From positions 58,092-122,091 of the forward strand of contig NZ_JADIJC010000011.1 of NCBI RefSeq assembly GCF_015278255.1: a DNA stretch of 64,000 bases, read 5' to 3'. The DNA comes from Microbacterium hibisci. GTDB taxonomy: Bacteria; Actinomycetota; Actinomycetes; Actinomycetales; Microbacteriaceae. Under the pieces are notes generated by a model. The model was not told the origin of the DNA. It ran no database searches and saw only the letters and a list, made by a program, of their open reading frames with translations. This document shows positions 17,582 through 26,163 of the stretch, in pieces. The number at the start of each line of letters is the position of its first letter. Position 1 is the first letter of the stretch. Made by a program: the position numbers and the translations under genes.

Positions 17582-17618
17582 CACGGCGCCCCGGGCCAAG
17601 AGGGTCTGGGGCGCCGTG
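17582..17618 (+). terminator. Terminator of the symporter operon
   Basis: Perfect 11-bp arms CACGGCGCCCC / GGGGCGCCGTG with a 15-nt loop begin 15 bp after the LPxTG gene stop. No T-tract follows. It closes the three-gene operon. Confidence 0.75.
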
Positions 17619-17688
17619 CTGCGTCGGCGAACCGTCGGCGGCTGCCGCCGATGACGTCAGACGGAGTGAAGTGGGGGATTTGAGATAT

Positions 17689-17813
17689 GAGACTTCGAGT
17701 CTCTAGTGTGGAACTGTGCGCGAGTCGGGGGGTTCGCGCACGATGATCTTGCCGGCGGCCCCATGCCGTCGCGTTCGATCTGGTCGGTGCCGGGCTCTGG
17801 GGATCCCGGCACC
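17689..17813 (+). other. Three small dyads in the leader of the TetR-type gene
   Basis: The 305-bp gap before 17873 holds three inverted repeats after the terminator. They are GAGACT-TCG-AGTCTC at 17689-17703, GTGCGCGA/TCGCGCAC at 17716-17741 with a 10-nt loop, and GGTGCCGGG/CCCGGCACC at 17786-17813 with a 10-nt loop. A TAGTGT box at 17704-17709 could be a -10. They may be operators for autoregulation or a structured leader or small RNA. No known riboswitch class was recognised. Confidence 0.45.
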
Positions 17814-17872
17814 GCGACTTTCTGCCGGGGGCGAGGGAGCCTGCCGGGCAGCGCGTTGAAGGCGATAATCAA

Positions 17873-18637
17873 GTGGTGCAACAGCCTGAACACCGAACCC
17901 GGAGGCCGGCCGGCGAGACGCGAGCGCTGATGCTCGACGTCGCCGTCCAGCGCGTCCGCGCCGAAGGCCTGCTGCTCGACTACGCGAACATAGAACTCGA
18001 AGATCTGATCCGCGCCGCCGGGGTACCGCGCTCGACTGTGTTCCGGATCTGGCCGCATCGCGTCGCCTTCGTCGCCGACCTTGTGCGCGCGCTGTTCGAG
18101 GCTGACGCCGGCTTCGACACCGGCTTCGACGCCGAGACCCTGAGGATGCTCGAGGTCGCGCTCGGCGAGAACACCGAGGCGCTGCGCAGCCCCGAGGGCA
18201 GGCAGGCGGTGCTGCGTGACACACTCCGTGTGGCGGTCGCGCACAACGTGTCCGCGGTCGAGAACACCATCGCGTGGCGGGCGTACCGGACGATGTCCGC
18301 GGCGCTCTCCAGCGGCGACGCGGTTCCCGGCGGCGAAGACATCCGCGCGCTGCTCTCGGAGATCGAGGAGAAATACCTCGGGCGGATGGCGGAGATCTAC
18401 CGCGGCCTGAACGCCGCCTTCGGGCTGCGCATGCGCGGCGGGCTCACCGAGCGAGACCTTGCGGTCGCGATCATGGCCATGATCGACGGCATGGGCGACC
18501 ACCGCCGCATCGACCCCGACACGATCGACGCGCCGCGCAGGGTCACGTTCGGCCCGGAAGGTCCCCGGGACTGGCACCTCGCGGGCCTCGCCGTCTACGG
18601 GGTGTACACAGCGTTCACCGAGGACGCGGACGCCTGA
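17873..18637 (+). CDS. TetR/AcrR family transcriptional regulator
   Basis: The 254-aa protein has an N-terminal helix-turn-helix at residues ~40-65 (ELEDLIRAAGVPRSTVFRIWPHRVAF) typical of TetR proteins, and an all-helical ligand domain ending near the C-terminus. It is long for the family (usually ~200 aa). Start: GTG 17873 (or 17876), with GATAATCA immediately upstream. The neighbours do not reveal an obvious target. The dyads in its leader suggest autoregulation. Confidence 0.82.
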   Translation: MVQQPEHRTRRPAGETRALMLDVAVQRVRAEGLLLDYANIELEDLIRAAGVPRSTVFRIWPHRVAFVADLVRALFEADAGFDTGFDAETLRMLEVALGENTEALRSPEGRQAVLRDTLRVAVAHNVSAVENTIAWRAYRTMSAALSSGDAVPGGEDIRALLSEIEEKYLGRMAEIYRGLNAAFGLRMRGGLTERDLAVAIMAMIDGMGDHRRIDPDTIDAPRRVTFGPEGPRDWHLAGLAVYGVYTAFTEDADA

Positions 18638-18658
18638 CGGGTCGCGGAAGCGCTCGCC

Positions 18659-19603
18659 TCAGGCGCCGGGCGTGCTCCAGCTGAGCGACTCGATGTAGCG
18701 CAGCAGCACGCCCTCGCGCAGCGCCCACGGCGACACCTCGAGTTCGTCGACGTCCAGCGCGCGCATCGCCTCGTGCAGCACGACCGCTCCCGCGACGATC
18801 TGGAACGTGCGGTCGGCGGTGATCCCCGGCAGCTCTTGACGGGCGGATGCCGGAATCCGCGCGAGCCGCGGAATCCACGAGCCGAGCGACGCCCGGGGCA
18901 GCAGCATCCGCTCGATTCCCGACCAGCCGGGCACCGGGTAGCCGACGAGCTTCGCGAGCGACCGGATCGCCTTCGACGAGCCGACGACGTGGTCGGGCGC
19001 TGCGAGTTTGCCGAACTTCTTAGCGACCGGGGCGAGCGTCTTGCGGGCGTGGTGGCGCAGCTTCTCGACCGCCTCTTCGCCCGGCGGGTCGTCGGGAAGG
19101 AACTGCACCGTCATGCGCCCGGCGCCGAGGGGGACGGATGCCGCCGCCTCGGGCAGCTCGTCGCCTCCGGCCGCGAGCTCGAGCGAGCCGCCGCCGATGT
19201 CGAAGAGCAGAATCTGTCCGGCGGCCCACCCGAACCAGCGGCGCACGGCCAGGAACGTGTATCGTGCCTCCGTCTCGCCGCCGAGCACCTGCAGCGGCTG
19301 GCCGAGGGCCTCCTCGATGAGCGCGATCACCTCGGGGCCGTTCTTCGCCTCCCGCACCGCCGACGTCGCCGTCGCCAGCAGCTCGTCGACGCGCTCGGAG
19401 GCGGCCACCTTGCGCGCCTCGGTCACGGCCGCGACGAGGGCGTGGACGCCCTCTTCCGTGATCGAGCCGTCGGGCGCGAGGTAGCGCATGAGGCGCAGCA
19501 CCGTGCGCTGGCTGGTGGTGGCGAGCGGCCGCCCGCCCGGCCGGACGTCGGCGACGAGCAGGTGGACGGTGTTCGAGCCGATGTCGAGGACTCCCAGGCG
19601 CAC
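18659..19603 (-). CDS. Ppx/GppA family phosphatase
   Basis: Ppx/GppA enzymes hydrolyse polyphosphate or pppGpp. The 314-aa product starts VRLGVLDIGSNTVHLLVADV (phosphate-1 loop). It contains ATATSAVREAKNG (~80-92) and the second nucleotide loop LLFDIGGGSLELA (~138-150), with the C-terminal helical part short, as in actinobacterial ~310-aa members. GTG 19603 is 6 nt from TACCCT on the minus strand, so it is probably leaderless. The longer open frame upstream is low-complexity Pro/Arg and is not coding. Confidence 0.92.
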   Translation of the reverse strand: MRLGVLDIGSNTVHLLVADVRPGGRPLATTSQRTVLRLMRYLAPDGSITEEGVHALVAAVTEARKVAASERVDELLATATSAVREAKNGPEVIALIEEALGQPLQVLGGETEARYTFLAVRRWFGWAAGQILLFDIGGGSLELAAGGDELPEAAASVPLGAGRMTVQFLPDDPPGEEAVEKLRHHARKTLAPVAKKFGKLAAPDHVVGSSKAIRSLAKLVGYPVPGWSGIERMLLPRASLGSWIPRLARIPASARQELPGITADRTFQIVAGAVVLHEAMRALDVDELEVSPWALREGVLLRYIESLSWSTPGA

Positions 19604-19744
19604 GGACTCAGGGTAGCGGGTGGCCGTGACCCCGCCGGGTGCGCGTGGCACGGGGGCGGGGTCGGGGTGAGGGTGCGCGCCACCCGGCTGCGGCCGCGGG
19701 CGCGGCATCCGTCGTCCTCGCATCAGCGGTTACGATGGGGCGCG

Positions 19745-20698
19745 ATGTCCGCCGATGACGCCACCATGGTCACCCCAGCCCTGTCACTGTACCGCGAGAT
19801 CGACCGCGCCGACTGGGCGCGCCTGGCCGCCGGGATGACGCAGCCTCTCAGCGAGACCGAGATCGTGCAGATCCGAGGGCTCGGCGACCGGCTCGACATG
19901 GCCGAGGTCGAGCAGGTGTATGTGCCGCTGTCGCGCCTGCTGTCGCTGTACGCCGAGTCGACGAAGCGGCTGGGTGCCGAGGAGTCGTCGTTCCTCGGCG
20001 ACAACGACGCGACCACGCCGTTCATCGTCGGTGTCGCAGGGTCGGTGGCGGTGGGCAAGTCGACGATCGCCCGCCTGCTGCGCGAGCTCACCTCGCGCTG
20101 GCCGGGCACGCCGCGGGTCGAGCTCGTGACGACCGACGGCTTCCTGTACCCGAACGCCGAGCTCGAGCGGCGCGGCCTCATGGAGCGCAAGGGCTTCCCC
20201 GAGTCGTACGACCGCCGCTCGCTCGTGTCGTTCCTCACCGAGGTGAAGAGCGGTGCGCCCGAGGTGCGGGCGCCGTTCTACTCGCACATGCGGTACGACA
20301 TCGTGCCCGACGCCGTCGTCACCGTGCGCCGCCCCGACATCGTGATCGTCGAGGGCCTCAACGTGCTGCAGCCGCCGCCCACCCCGAACGACGTCGCCGT
20401 CAGCGACCTGTTCGACTTCTCGATCTACGTGGACGCGGATGCCTCGCACATCGCGCAGTGGTACGTCGATCGCTTCCTCGCCCTGCGCCGGGCGGCCTTC
20501 AGCAACCCGAACTCCTTCTTCAACGTCTTCGCGCAGCTCTCCGACGACGAGGCCGTGGAGCGCGCGCTCGGATTCTGGAACTCGATCAACCTCCCGAACC
20601 TCGAGGAGAACGTGCTCCCCACGCGCCACCGCGCGAACCTCGTGCTGCAGAAGGCCGCCGACCACACGGTCGAGACGGTGCTCCTCCGCAAGCTCTGA
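19745..20698 (+). CDS. coaA: Type I pantothenate kinase
   Basis: CoaA phosphorylates pantothenate, the first committed step to coenzyme A. The 317-aa enzyme has a P-loop GSVAVGKS at residues 99-106, TTDGFLYPNAELERRGLMERKGFPESYD (substrate site), and the C-terminal NLPNLEENVLPTRHRANLVLQK typical of bacterial PanK-I. ATG 19745 lies 7-8 nt after TACGAT, the leaderless pattern. The next gene, glmS, is separated by ~390 bp filled with repeats. Confidence 0.97.
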   Translation: MSADDATMVTPALSLYREIDRADWARLAAGMTQPLSETEIVQIRGLGDRLDMAEVEQVYVPLSRLLSLYAESTKRLGAEESSFLGDNDATTPFIVGVAGSVAVGKSTIARLLRELTSRWPGTPRVELVTTDGFLYPNAELERRGLMERKGFPESYDRRSLVSFLTEVKSGAPEVRAPFYSHMRYDIVPDAVVTVRRPDIVIVEGLNVLQPPPTPNDVAVSDLFDFSIYVDADASHIAQWYVDRFLALRRAAFSNPNSFFNVFAQLSDDEAVERALGFWNSINLPNLEENVLPTRHRANLVLQKAADHTVETVLLRKL

Positions 20699-20740
20699 TT
20701 CGCCAGGTCGCGGCCGAGGCCGCGGCCGGGCTCGGTGTGC

Positions 20741-20900
20741 GTTGCGACCGCGTGCGGGGCGTTGCGACCGCGTGCGGGGCGTTGCGACCGCGTGCGGGGC
20801 GTTGCGACCGCGTGCGGGGCGTTGCGACCGCGTGCGGGGCGTTGCGACCGCGTGCGGGGCGTTGCGACCGCGGTCGAGGCGTTGCGACCGCGTGCGGGGC
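20741..20900 (+). repeat. Eight tandem 20-bp repeats upstream of glmS
   Basis: The 20-bp unit GTTGCGACCGCGTGCGGGGC occurs eight times head-to-tail without spacers. Seven copies are identical, and the copy at 20861 is altered in its second half (CGGTCGAGGC). The array runs directly into an inverted dispersed-repeat copy. There are no unique spacers, so it is not a CRISPR. Exact identity suggests recent expansion. Confidence 0.97.
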
Positions 20901-20968
20901 GTTTCGTCTCGCTCGTTCCTCGCTCGCTCAACGGGCGGGGGGACTTCGTTCCTCGCTCGCTCAACGGG
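20899..20968 (-). repeat. Dispersed palindromic repeat, inverted full copy plus partial copy
   Basis: A 35-bp long-form inverted copy lies at 20899-20933. A truncated copy, only the TTCCTCGCTCGCTCAACGGG half, follows at about 20949-20968 within a duplicated GGGCGGGGGACTTCG spacer. Together with the 20-bp tandem array these fill the coaA-glmS gap. The glmS -10 (TACCAT, 21078-21083) lies beyond. Confidence 0.93.
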
Positions 20969-21089
20969 CGGGGGACTTCGTGCCGTGCGCCGGCGAGCCG
21001 TTGCACCCACCCATGCCCGCCGCACCCACCGCGACCCGCCACCTATTCGTAAGGGATCCTTGCGAAAGCGCGCGCCTACCATGGGGCGC

Positions 21090-22940
21090 ATGTGTGGAAT
21101 CGTCGGATACGTGGGCCCGCGGCAGAGTCAGGCCGTTCTGATCTCAGGGCTCTCGCGCCTCGAGTACCGCGGCTACGACTCGGCGGGCATCGCCGTGATC
21201 GACGGTGACGGCGACCTCGGCATGCGCAAGCGGGCCGGCAAGCTGCAGGTGCTGCGCGACGACCTCGCGGCGCGCCCCCTCGCCGACGGCACCACCGGCA
21301 TCGGTCACACGCGATGGGCGACCCACGGCGGCCCGACCGACGGCAACGCGCACCCGCACCTCGCCGACGACGACAAGCTCGCCGTCATCCACAACGGCAT
21401 CATCGAGAACTTCTTCGAGCTGAAGTCCGAGCTCGTCGCCGACGGCTTCACGTTCCGCAGCGAGACCGACACCGAGGTCGCCGCCGTGCTGCTCGGCCGC
21501 GAGTACCGCCGCACCGGCGACCTCGTCACCGCGTTCCGGGCGGTCGTCTCGCGCCTCGAGGGCGCCTTCACGCTTCTCGCGCTGCACGAGGACCAGCCCG
21601 GCCTCGTCGTGGGCGCGCGCCGCAACTCCCCGCTGGTGATCGGGCTGGGCGAGGGCGAGAACTTCCTCGGCTCCGACGTGGCGGCGTTCGTCGAGCACAC
21701 ACGCAACGCGCTCGCGATCGGCCAAGACCAGATCGTCGCCATCACGCCCGAGGCCGTGACCGTCACCGACTTCGACGGCAACGCGGTCGAGGTGGAGCCG
21801 TTCGAGGTGACGTGGGATGCCGCGGCCGCCGAGAAGGGCGGCTGGTCGTCGTTCATGGCGAAGGAGGTGTCGGAGGAGCCGGAGGCGGTCGCCAACACTC
21901 TGCGCGGGCGCATCCGCGACGGCGAGGTCGTCATCCCCGAGCTCGACGGACTCGACGAGCTCTTCCTCGGCATCTCGCGCATCATCGTGATCGCGTGCGG
22001 CACCGCGGCCTACGCCGGGCAGGTCGGCAAATACGCGATCGAGCAGTGGACCCGCATTCCCGTCGACGTCGAGCTGGCTCATGAGTTCCGCTACCGCGAC
22101 CCGGTCATCGGGCCCGACACCCTCGTCGTCTCGATCAGCCAATCCGGCGAGACCATGGACACGCTGATGGCCGTCAAGTACGCCCGCGAGCACGGTGCGA
22201 AGACGCTGTCGGTGTGCAACACGCAGGGCGCGACGATCCCGCGCGAGTCCGACGCCATCGTCTACACGCACGCCGGCCCCGAGGTCGCCGTCGCGTCGAC
22301 CAAGGCCTTCGTCGCGCAGATCACCGCGCTCTACCTGATGGGCCTGCACATCGGCCGGGTGCGCGGCGTCATCGACGCGTCGACCGCCGCCGACCATGTG
22401 CGCGAGCTCGAGGCGGTTCCCGCGAAGATCTCGCAGATCCTCGAGCGGGAGCAGCCGCGCATCGAGCAGTTCGCCGGCTGGATGGCCGACACCCGCTCGG
22501 TGCTCTTCCTCGGTCGCCACGTCGGCTACCCGATCGCGCTCGAGGGCGCACTCAAGCTCAAGGAGCTGGCGTACATTCACGCCGAGGGCTTCGCCGCCGG
22601 CGAGCTCAAGCACGGGCCGATCGCCCTGATCGAGCCCGGCCAGCCGGTCTTCGTCGTCGTGCCCTCGCCGCGCAGGTCGGCCGAGATGCACAAGAAGGTC
22701 ATCTCGTCGATCGAAGAGATCAGCGCCCGCGGCGCCCGCGTCATCGCGATCGCCGAAGAGGGCGACGCCGCGGTGCTGCCCAAGGCCGACGAGGTGCTGC
22801 GCATCCCGCTCGCCGGTCCGTTCTTCGAGCCGCTGCTGGCCGTCGTGCCGCTGCACATCTTCGCGATGGGCCTCGCCACGGCGAAGGGCCTCGACGTCGA
22901 CCAGCCGCGCAACCTGGCGAAGTCCGTCACCGTCGAGTAG
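21090..22940 (+). CDS. glmS: Glutamine:fructose-6-phosphate aminotransferase (isomerizing)
   Basis: GlmS makes glucosamine-6-phosphate from fructose-6-phosphate and glutamine, the entry to amino-sugar synthesis. The 616-aa product starts MCGIVGYVG. Cys2 becomes the N-terminal nucleophile of the glutaminase domain (~1-240), which forces the choice of ATG 21090 over the in-frame ATG 21081. Two SIS sugar-isomerase domains follow (SQSGETMDTLMAVKYA; LKELAYIHAEGFAAGELKHGPIALI), ending in the invariant DQPRNLAKSVTVE. TACCAT at 21078-21083 lies 6 nt before the start, so it is probably leaderless and there is no room for a glmS ribozyme. Confidence 0.98.
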   Translation: MCGIVGYVGPRQSQAVLISGLSRLEYRGYDSAGIAVIDGDGDLGMRKRAGKLQVLRDDLAARPLADGTTGIGHTRWATHGGPTDGNAHPHLADDDKLAVIHNGIIENFFELKSELVADGFTFRSETDTEVAAVLLGREYRRTGDLVTAFRAVVSRLEGAFTLLALHEDQPGLVVGARRNSPLVIGLGEGENFLGSDVAAFVEHTRNALAIGQDQIVAITPEAVTVTDFDGNAVEVEPFEVTWDAAAAEKGGWSSFMAKEVSEEPEAVANTLRGRIRDGEVVIPELDGLDELFLGISRIIVIACGTAAYAGQVGKYAIEQWTRIPVDVELAHEFRYRDPVIGPDTLVVSISQSGETMDTLMAVKYAREHGAKTLSVCNTQGATIPRESDAIVYTHAGPEVAVASTKAFVAQITALYLMGLHIGRVRGVIDASTAADHVRELEAVPAKISQILEREQPRIEQFAGWMADTRSVLFLGRHVGYPIALEGALKLKELAYIHAEGFAAGELKHGPIALIEPGQPVFVVVPSPRRSAEMHKKVISSIEEISARGARVIAIAEEGDAAVLPKADEVLRIPLAGPFFEPLLAVVPLHIFAMGLATAKGLDVDQPRNLAKSVTVE

Positions 22941-22969
22941 CAGCACCCCCGCCCGAACTCCGGCGATAT

Positions 22970-23085
22970 CTGCCTCCCGCCTCCTTGCCGACATCGCGGT
23001 TTCTCGGCGAAACACCACGTCGTCGGCGCCCATTTCGGGGTTGCTCGCCGAGGAACTGCGATCTCGACGGAAGCGGGGTGGGCAG
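22970..23085. repeat. Large imperfect inverted repeat between glmS and acpS
   Basis: Two 22-bp core arms match at 19 positions: 22989-23010 (CGACATCGCGGTTTCTCGGC...) and the reverse complement of 23045-23066. They are flanked by weaker outer homology (TGCCTCCCGCC vs TGCCCACCCCGC) extending the arms to roughly 40 bp. The 34-bp loop is unpaired. It could terminate glmS or be a member of a second dispersed palindrome family. Confidence 0.7.
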
Positions 23086-23183
23086 CGCGTGTGCCATCGC
23101 GGACGGGAGGTGAGGCGCGCGATCCGGCGGGACGGCCGCGATAGTCTGGCGGATGCCGCGGCCGCGGCATCCAGGAGGACCAC

Positions 23184-23654
23184 ATGATCGTCGGCATCGG
23201 CGTCGACCTCGTCGACATCCCGCGGTTCGAGCGGACGATCGAGCGCACGCCACGTCTGCTCGAGCGGCTGTTCTCGGACGCCGAGCGGCAGCTCAAGCCG
23301 CACTCGCTCGCCGCCCGCTACGCGGCGAAGGAGGCGCTCATCAAGGCCCTCGGCGGCTCGGACGGGGTGCACTGGACCGAGATCGAGATCGCATCCGAGG
23401 CATCCGGGCGTCCGGTCTTCTCGCTGTGCGGCTCGACCGCCGAAGTCGTCGCCGAGCGTGGGATCACCGCCCTGCACCTGTCGCTGTCGCACGACGCGGG
23501 GCTCGCCACGGCGTATGTGATCCTGGAGGCCGTCCCGCCCGGCAACGCGAACCAGAGCACCGCCGCCGGGACCGAGGACGGCGTCCCCGGTCTCGACGCG
23601 AACACCGCGTCTCGCGACGCCGCCGCGTCCCGATTCGAGGGAGGCGCCGCATGA
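23184..23654 (+). CDS. acpS: Holo-[acyl-carrier-protein] synthase
   Basis: AcpS transfers 4'-phosphopantetheine from CoA to acyl carrier protein. The first ~115 residues are typical: MIVGIGVDLVDIPRFE (metal-binding Asp), FSDAERQLKPHSLAARYAAKEALIKAL (catalytic Glu/Lys), and HLSLSHDAGLATAYVILE near the end of the domain. A ~40-residue Ala/Thr-rich tail makes it 156 aa against ~115-130 usually. It precedes alr with an ATGA overlap, which makes translational coupling likely. Confidence 0.95.
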   Translation: MIVGIGVDLVDIPRFERTIERTPRLLERLFSDAERQLKPHSLAARYAAKEALIKALGGSDGVHWTEIEIASEASGRPVFSLCGSTAEVVAERGITALHLSLSHDAGLATAYVILEAVPPGNANQSTAAGTEDGVPGLDANTASRDAAASRFEGGAA

Positions 23655-24775
23655 GCCGGCCGCCCGCCGGGGTTCTTCGCGAGGCGGTCGTCGACGTCGG
23701 CGCCATCGCCGACAACGTGCGGCACCTGCGCCGGCTCACGGGCTCCGAGATCATCGCCGTCGTGAAGGCCGACGGGTACGGCCACGGCGCGGTCCGGTCG
23801 GGGCTCGCTGCGCTCGCCGGCGGCGCGACGCGCCTGGGAGTCTCCGACATCACCGAGGCGCTCGCGCTCCGCCGCGCGGGCATCGACGCCCCGATCGTCG
23901 CGTGGCTGCACGCGCCGGGCGCGGACTTCGCCCAGGCGGCCGCCCTGGGAATCGAGCTCGGCATCTCGAGCCTCGACCAGCTGCAGAAGGCGGCGGCCGC
24001 GGCATCCGCTGATCGTCCCGTCGGGATCCATCTGAAGCTTGAGACCGGCCTCTCGCGCAACGGGATTCCGCCCACCGACTACCGTGTGGTGTTCGCCGAG
24101 GCGGCGCGGCTCGAGCGCATCGGCCGGGTGCGTGTGATCGCGCTCTTCAGCCACCTGTCCAACGCCTCGGACGAGGACGACCGCGCTGCGCTGCGCGCCT
24201 TCGATGAGGGCGTCGGCGTCGCAGCCACGCTCGGGCTCGCGCCACCGCTGCGGCACCTGGCTGCGACCCACGCGGCGATCGATCTGCCCGAGGCACGCCT
24301 GGGCTGCGTCCGCATCGGCATCGGGCTCTACGGACTCTCGCCCTTCGACGACCGCACGTCGGCCGATCTCGGCCTGCGCCCCGCGATGACCCTGCACGGC
24401 GCGGTCGCCGCGGTGCGGCGCGTGCCCGCGGGCAAGGGCGTCTCGTACGGCTACGACTACCGCACCGACCGCGACACCACGCTCGCCCTCGTTCCCCTCG
24501 GCTACGCCGACGGCGTGCCCCGGCAGGCGTCGGGGGCCGGCGCGGTGACGATCGGCGGCCGCCGCTACCGCATCGCCGGCCGCATCGCGATGGACCAGTT
24601 CGTGGTCGACGTCGGCGACGCCCCGGTCGCGGTCGGCGACGAGGCCGTCCTGTTCGGAGACCCGACCCTCGGCGTGCCGTCGGCGACGGAATGGGCGGAT
24701 GCCGCGGGCACGATCAACTACGACATCGTCACCCGGATCGGGCCCCGGGTGCCGCGACGGCAGGTGGCGGAGTGA
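23651..24775 (+). CDS. alr: Alanine racemase
   Basis: Alr interconverts L- and D-alanine with PLP for peptidoglycan. The 374-aa enzyme has the PLP-lysine motif AVVKADGYGHGA with Lys39, KLETGLSRNG in the barrel, and KGVSYGYDYRT carrying the second catalytic Tyr in the C-terminal beta domain. GRIAMDQFVVDVG is also diagnostic. ATG 23651 overlaps the acpS stop, and its own stop overlaps the GTG of tsaE. Confidence 0.97.
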   Translation: MSRPPAGVLREAVVDVGAIADNVRHLRRLTGSEIIAVVKADGYGHGAVRSGLAALAGGATRLGVSDITEALALRRAGIDAPIVAWLHAPGADFAQAAALGIELGISSLDQLQKAAAAASADRPVGIHLKLETGLSRNGIPPTDYRVVFAEAARLERIGRVRVIALFSHLSNASDEDDRAALRAFDEGVGVAATLGLAPPLRHLAATHAAIDLPEARLGCVRIGIGLYGLSPFDDRTSADLGLRPAMTLHGAVAAVRRVPAGKGVSYGYDYRTDRDTTLALVPLGYADGVPRQASGAGAVTIGGRRYRIAGRIAMDQFVVDVGDAPVAVGDEAVLFGDPTLGVPSATEWADAAGTINYDIVTRIGPRVPRRQVAE

Positions 24776-25350
24776 GCGGGAACGCGGAGGACGGCTCGGT
24801 TGTTGCACCCGACGTGGACAGCATGACTTCGACCACCGGCACCCAGGGGATCGACGCCCTCGTCGGCACGCGCGAGATCGCCTCCCCCGAGGCGATGGAG
24901 GCGCTCGGCGAGGAGATGGGGCGGATGCTGCGCCCCGGCGACATGGTGGTGCTCACCGGTCCGCTCGGCGCGGGCAAGACCACCCTCACGCGCGGCATCG
25001 GCCGCGGGCTGAACGTGCGTGGCCCGATCCAGAGCCCGACGTTCGTGCTCGCGCGCACGCACCCGTCGCTCGACGGCGGCGCACCTCTCGTGCACGTCGA
25101 CGCGTATCGGCTGGGGTCCGCCGCCGAGCTGGACGACCTCGACATCGACTTCGACGGCTCCGTCGTGATCGTCGAGTGGGGCCGGGGCCTGGTCGACGGC
25201 ATCCGCGACCACTGGTGGGACGTCGAGCTCGAGCGCGAGTGGCACGGCCGCGGCGTCGACAACGCCTGCGGCACGATCGGCCACGAGGCCGACCTCGACG
25301 CCGACACCCCGCGCCTGGTGAAGATCACCCGCCGCGGCCCCGCTCGTTGA
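24772..25350 (+). CDS. tsaE: tRNA t6A biosynthesis ATPase TsaE
   Basis: TsaE is the ATPase that cycles the TsaBD complex making N6-threonylcarbamoyladenosine in tRNA. The 192-aa protein has a P-loop LTGPLGAGKTTLTRG (~62-76), SPTFVLARTH and HVDAYRLGSAAELDDLD, and VIVEWGRGL, all canonical. GTG 24772 overlaps the alr stop (GTGA). An ATG at 24823 nearer the conserved region is the alternative start. The stop TGA lies inside a dispersed-repeat copy, so the last residues (GPAR) are repeat-adjacent. Confidence 0.95.
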   Translation: MSGNAEDGSVVAPDVDSMTSTTGTQGIDALVGTREIASPEAMEALGEEMGRMLRPGDMVVLTGPLGAGKTTLTRGIGRGLNVRGPIQSPTFVLARTHPSLDGGAPLVHVDAYRLGSAAELDDLDIDFDGSVVIVEWGRGLVDGIRDHWWDVELEREWHGRGVDNACGTIGHEADLDADTPRLVKITRRGPAR

Positions 25351-25441
25351 GCGAGGGAGCGCCAGCGACCGAGACGAAACGCGTCGCGCCCGGCGCACAC
25401 GGTCGGCCGACCGCGTTTCGTCTCGCTTCGCTCGCTCAACG
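25345..25441. repeat. Inverted pair of dispersed palindromic repeats between tsaE and tsaB
   Basis: A forward, slightly diverged copy at 25345-25382 (it contains the tsaE stop codon) faces a standard inverted copy at 25413-25441. The pair can fold into one long stem-loop. It separates the acpS-alr-tsaE and tsaB-rimI-tsaD transcription blocks and may act as a terminator or mRNA-stability element. Confidence 0.93.
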
Positions 25442-25485
25442 GCCGAGGCGGGCTCGGGTTGCGACGCGCCGACTACCCTGGAGGG

Positions 25486-26163
25486 GTGATCCTCGGCATC
25501 GACACGTCGCTCGGCTCCGCAGTGGCGGTTGTCGAGCCGGACGGGGTCATCCGCTCGCAGGTCGAGAGCGCCGACCCCCGCGGCCACGCCGAGGTGATCG
25601 GCACGCTGATCGAGCGGGCGCTGGCCGACGCATCCGTCTCCGCGTCTGACATCACGCAGGTCGCCGCCGGCATGGGACCGGGCCCGTTCACCGGGCTGCG
25701 CGTGGGGATCGCCGCCGCGCGCACGTTCGCGCTCGGGCGAGGAGTCCCCGTTGTGCCGATCGTCAGCCACGACGCGGTCGCGCTCGAGCTGCTGCTGCAC
25801 AGCGCGCTCACCGCCGACTGGGGCTTCGCTGCCGGGTACGAGGGCGACGCCGAAGAGACCTTCGCGGTCGTCACCGACGCGCGCCGGCGCGAGTTCGCGT
25901 ACACGCTGTACCGCGGGCTCGACGACGACGGGCTCCCGCTGCGTGCGACCGAGCCGGCCCTCACGCCCCGCGACGACCTCGACGCGGTTCTCGCCGAGGC
26001 CGGCGCGGCACGGCGCGACGCCGAGCGCATCCCCGCCGCGATGCTCGCGCTCGCCGCGGCCCGGGCGCTCGCCGCCGGCCGGCACATCGGACCGGCCGAT
26101 GCGCTTTACCTGCGCTCGCCCGACGTGACGCTGCCGCACGCGCCGAAGCGGGTGCACCTGTGA
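25486..26163 (+). CDS. tsaB: tRNA t6A biosynthesis protein TsaB
   Basis: TsaB is the inactive ASKHA-fold partner that dimerises with TsaD. The 225-aa product begins VILGIDTSLGSAVAVVEPDG and has GMGPGPFTGLRVGIAAARTFALG (~63-85), the family hallmark. TsaD-type metal-ligand histidines are absent, as expected. The start is GTG 25486 after TACCCT (25476-25481), with GGAGG overlapping. The stop overlaps rimI (GTGA). Confidence 0.95.
   Translation: MILGIDTSLGSAVAVVEPDGVIRSQVESADPRGHAEVIGTLIERALADASVSASDITQVAAGMGPGPFTGLRVGIAAARTFALGRGVPVVPIVSHDAVALELLLHSALTADWGFAAGYEGDAEETFAVVTDARRREFAYTLYRGLDDDGLPLRATEPALTPRDDLDAVLAEAGAARRDAERIPAAMLALAAARALAAGRHIGPADALYLRSPDVTLPHAPKRVHL

Noticed and set aside
20741..20900. 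CRISPR-like array
   Set aside because: The 20-bp units are contiguous with no unique spacers and no cas genes are nearby. It is a simple tandem repeat.
20935..21089. glmS ribozyme
   Set aside because: The sequence before glmS is repeat DNA, and a -10 box lies 6 nt from the start codon, leaving no leader to host a ribozyme.
24772..25350. Frameshifted or truncated tsaE because it ends in a repeat
   Set aside because: All TsaE motifs are present well before the C-terminus. Only the last residues could be affected.
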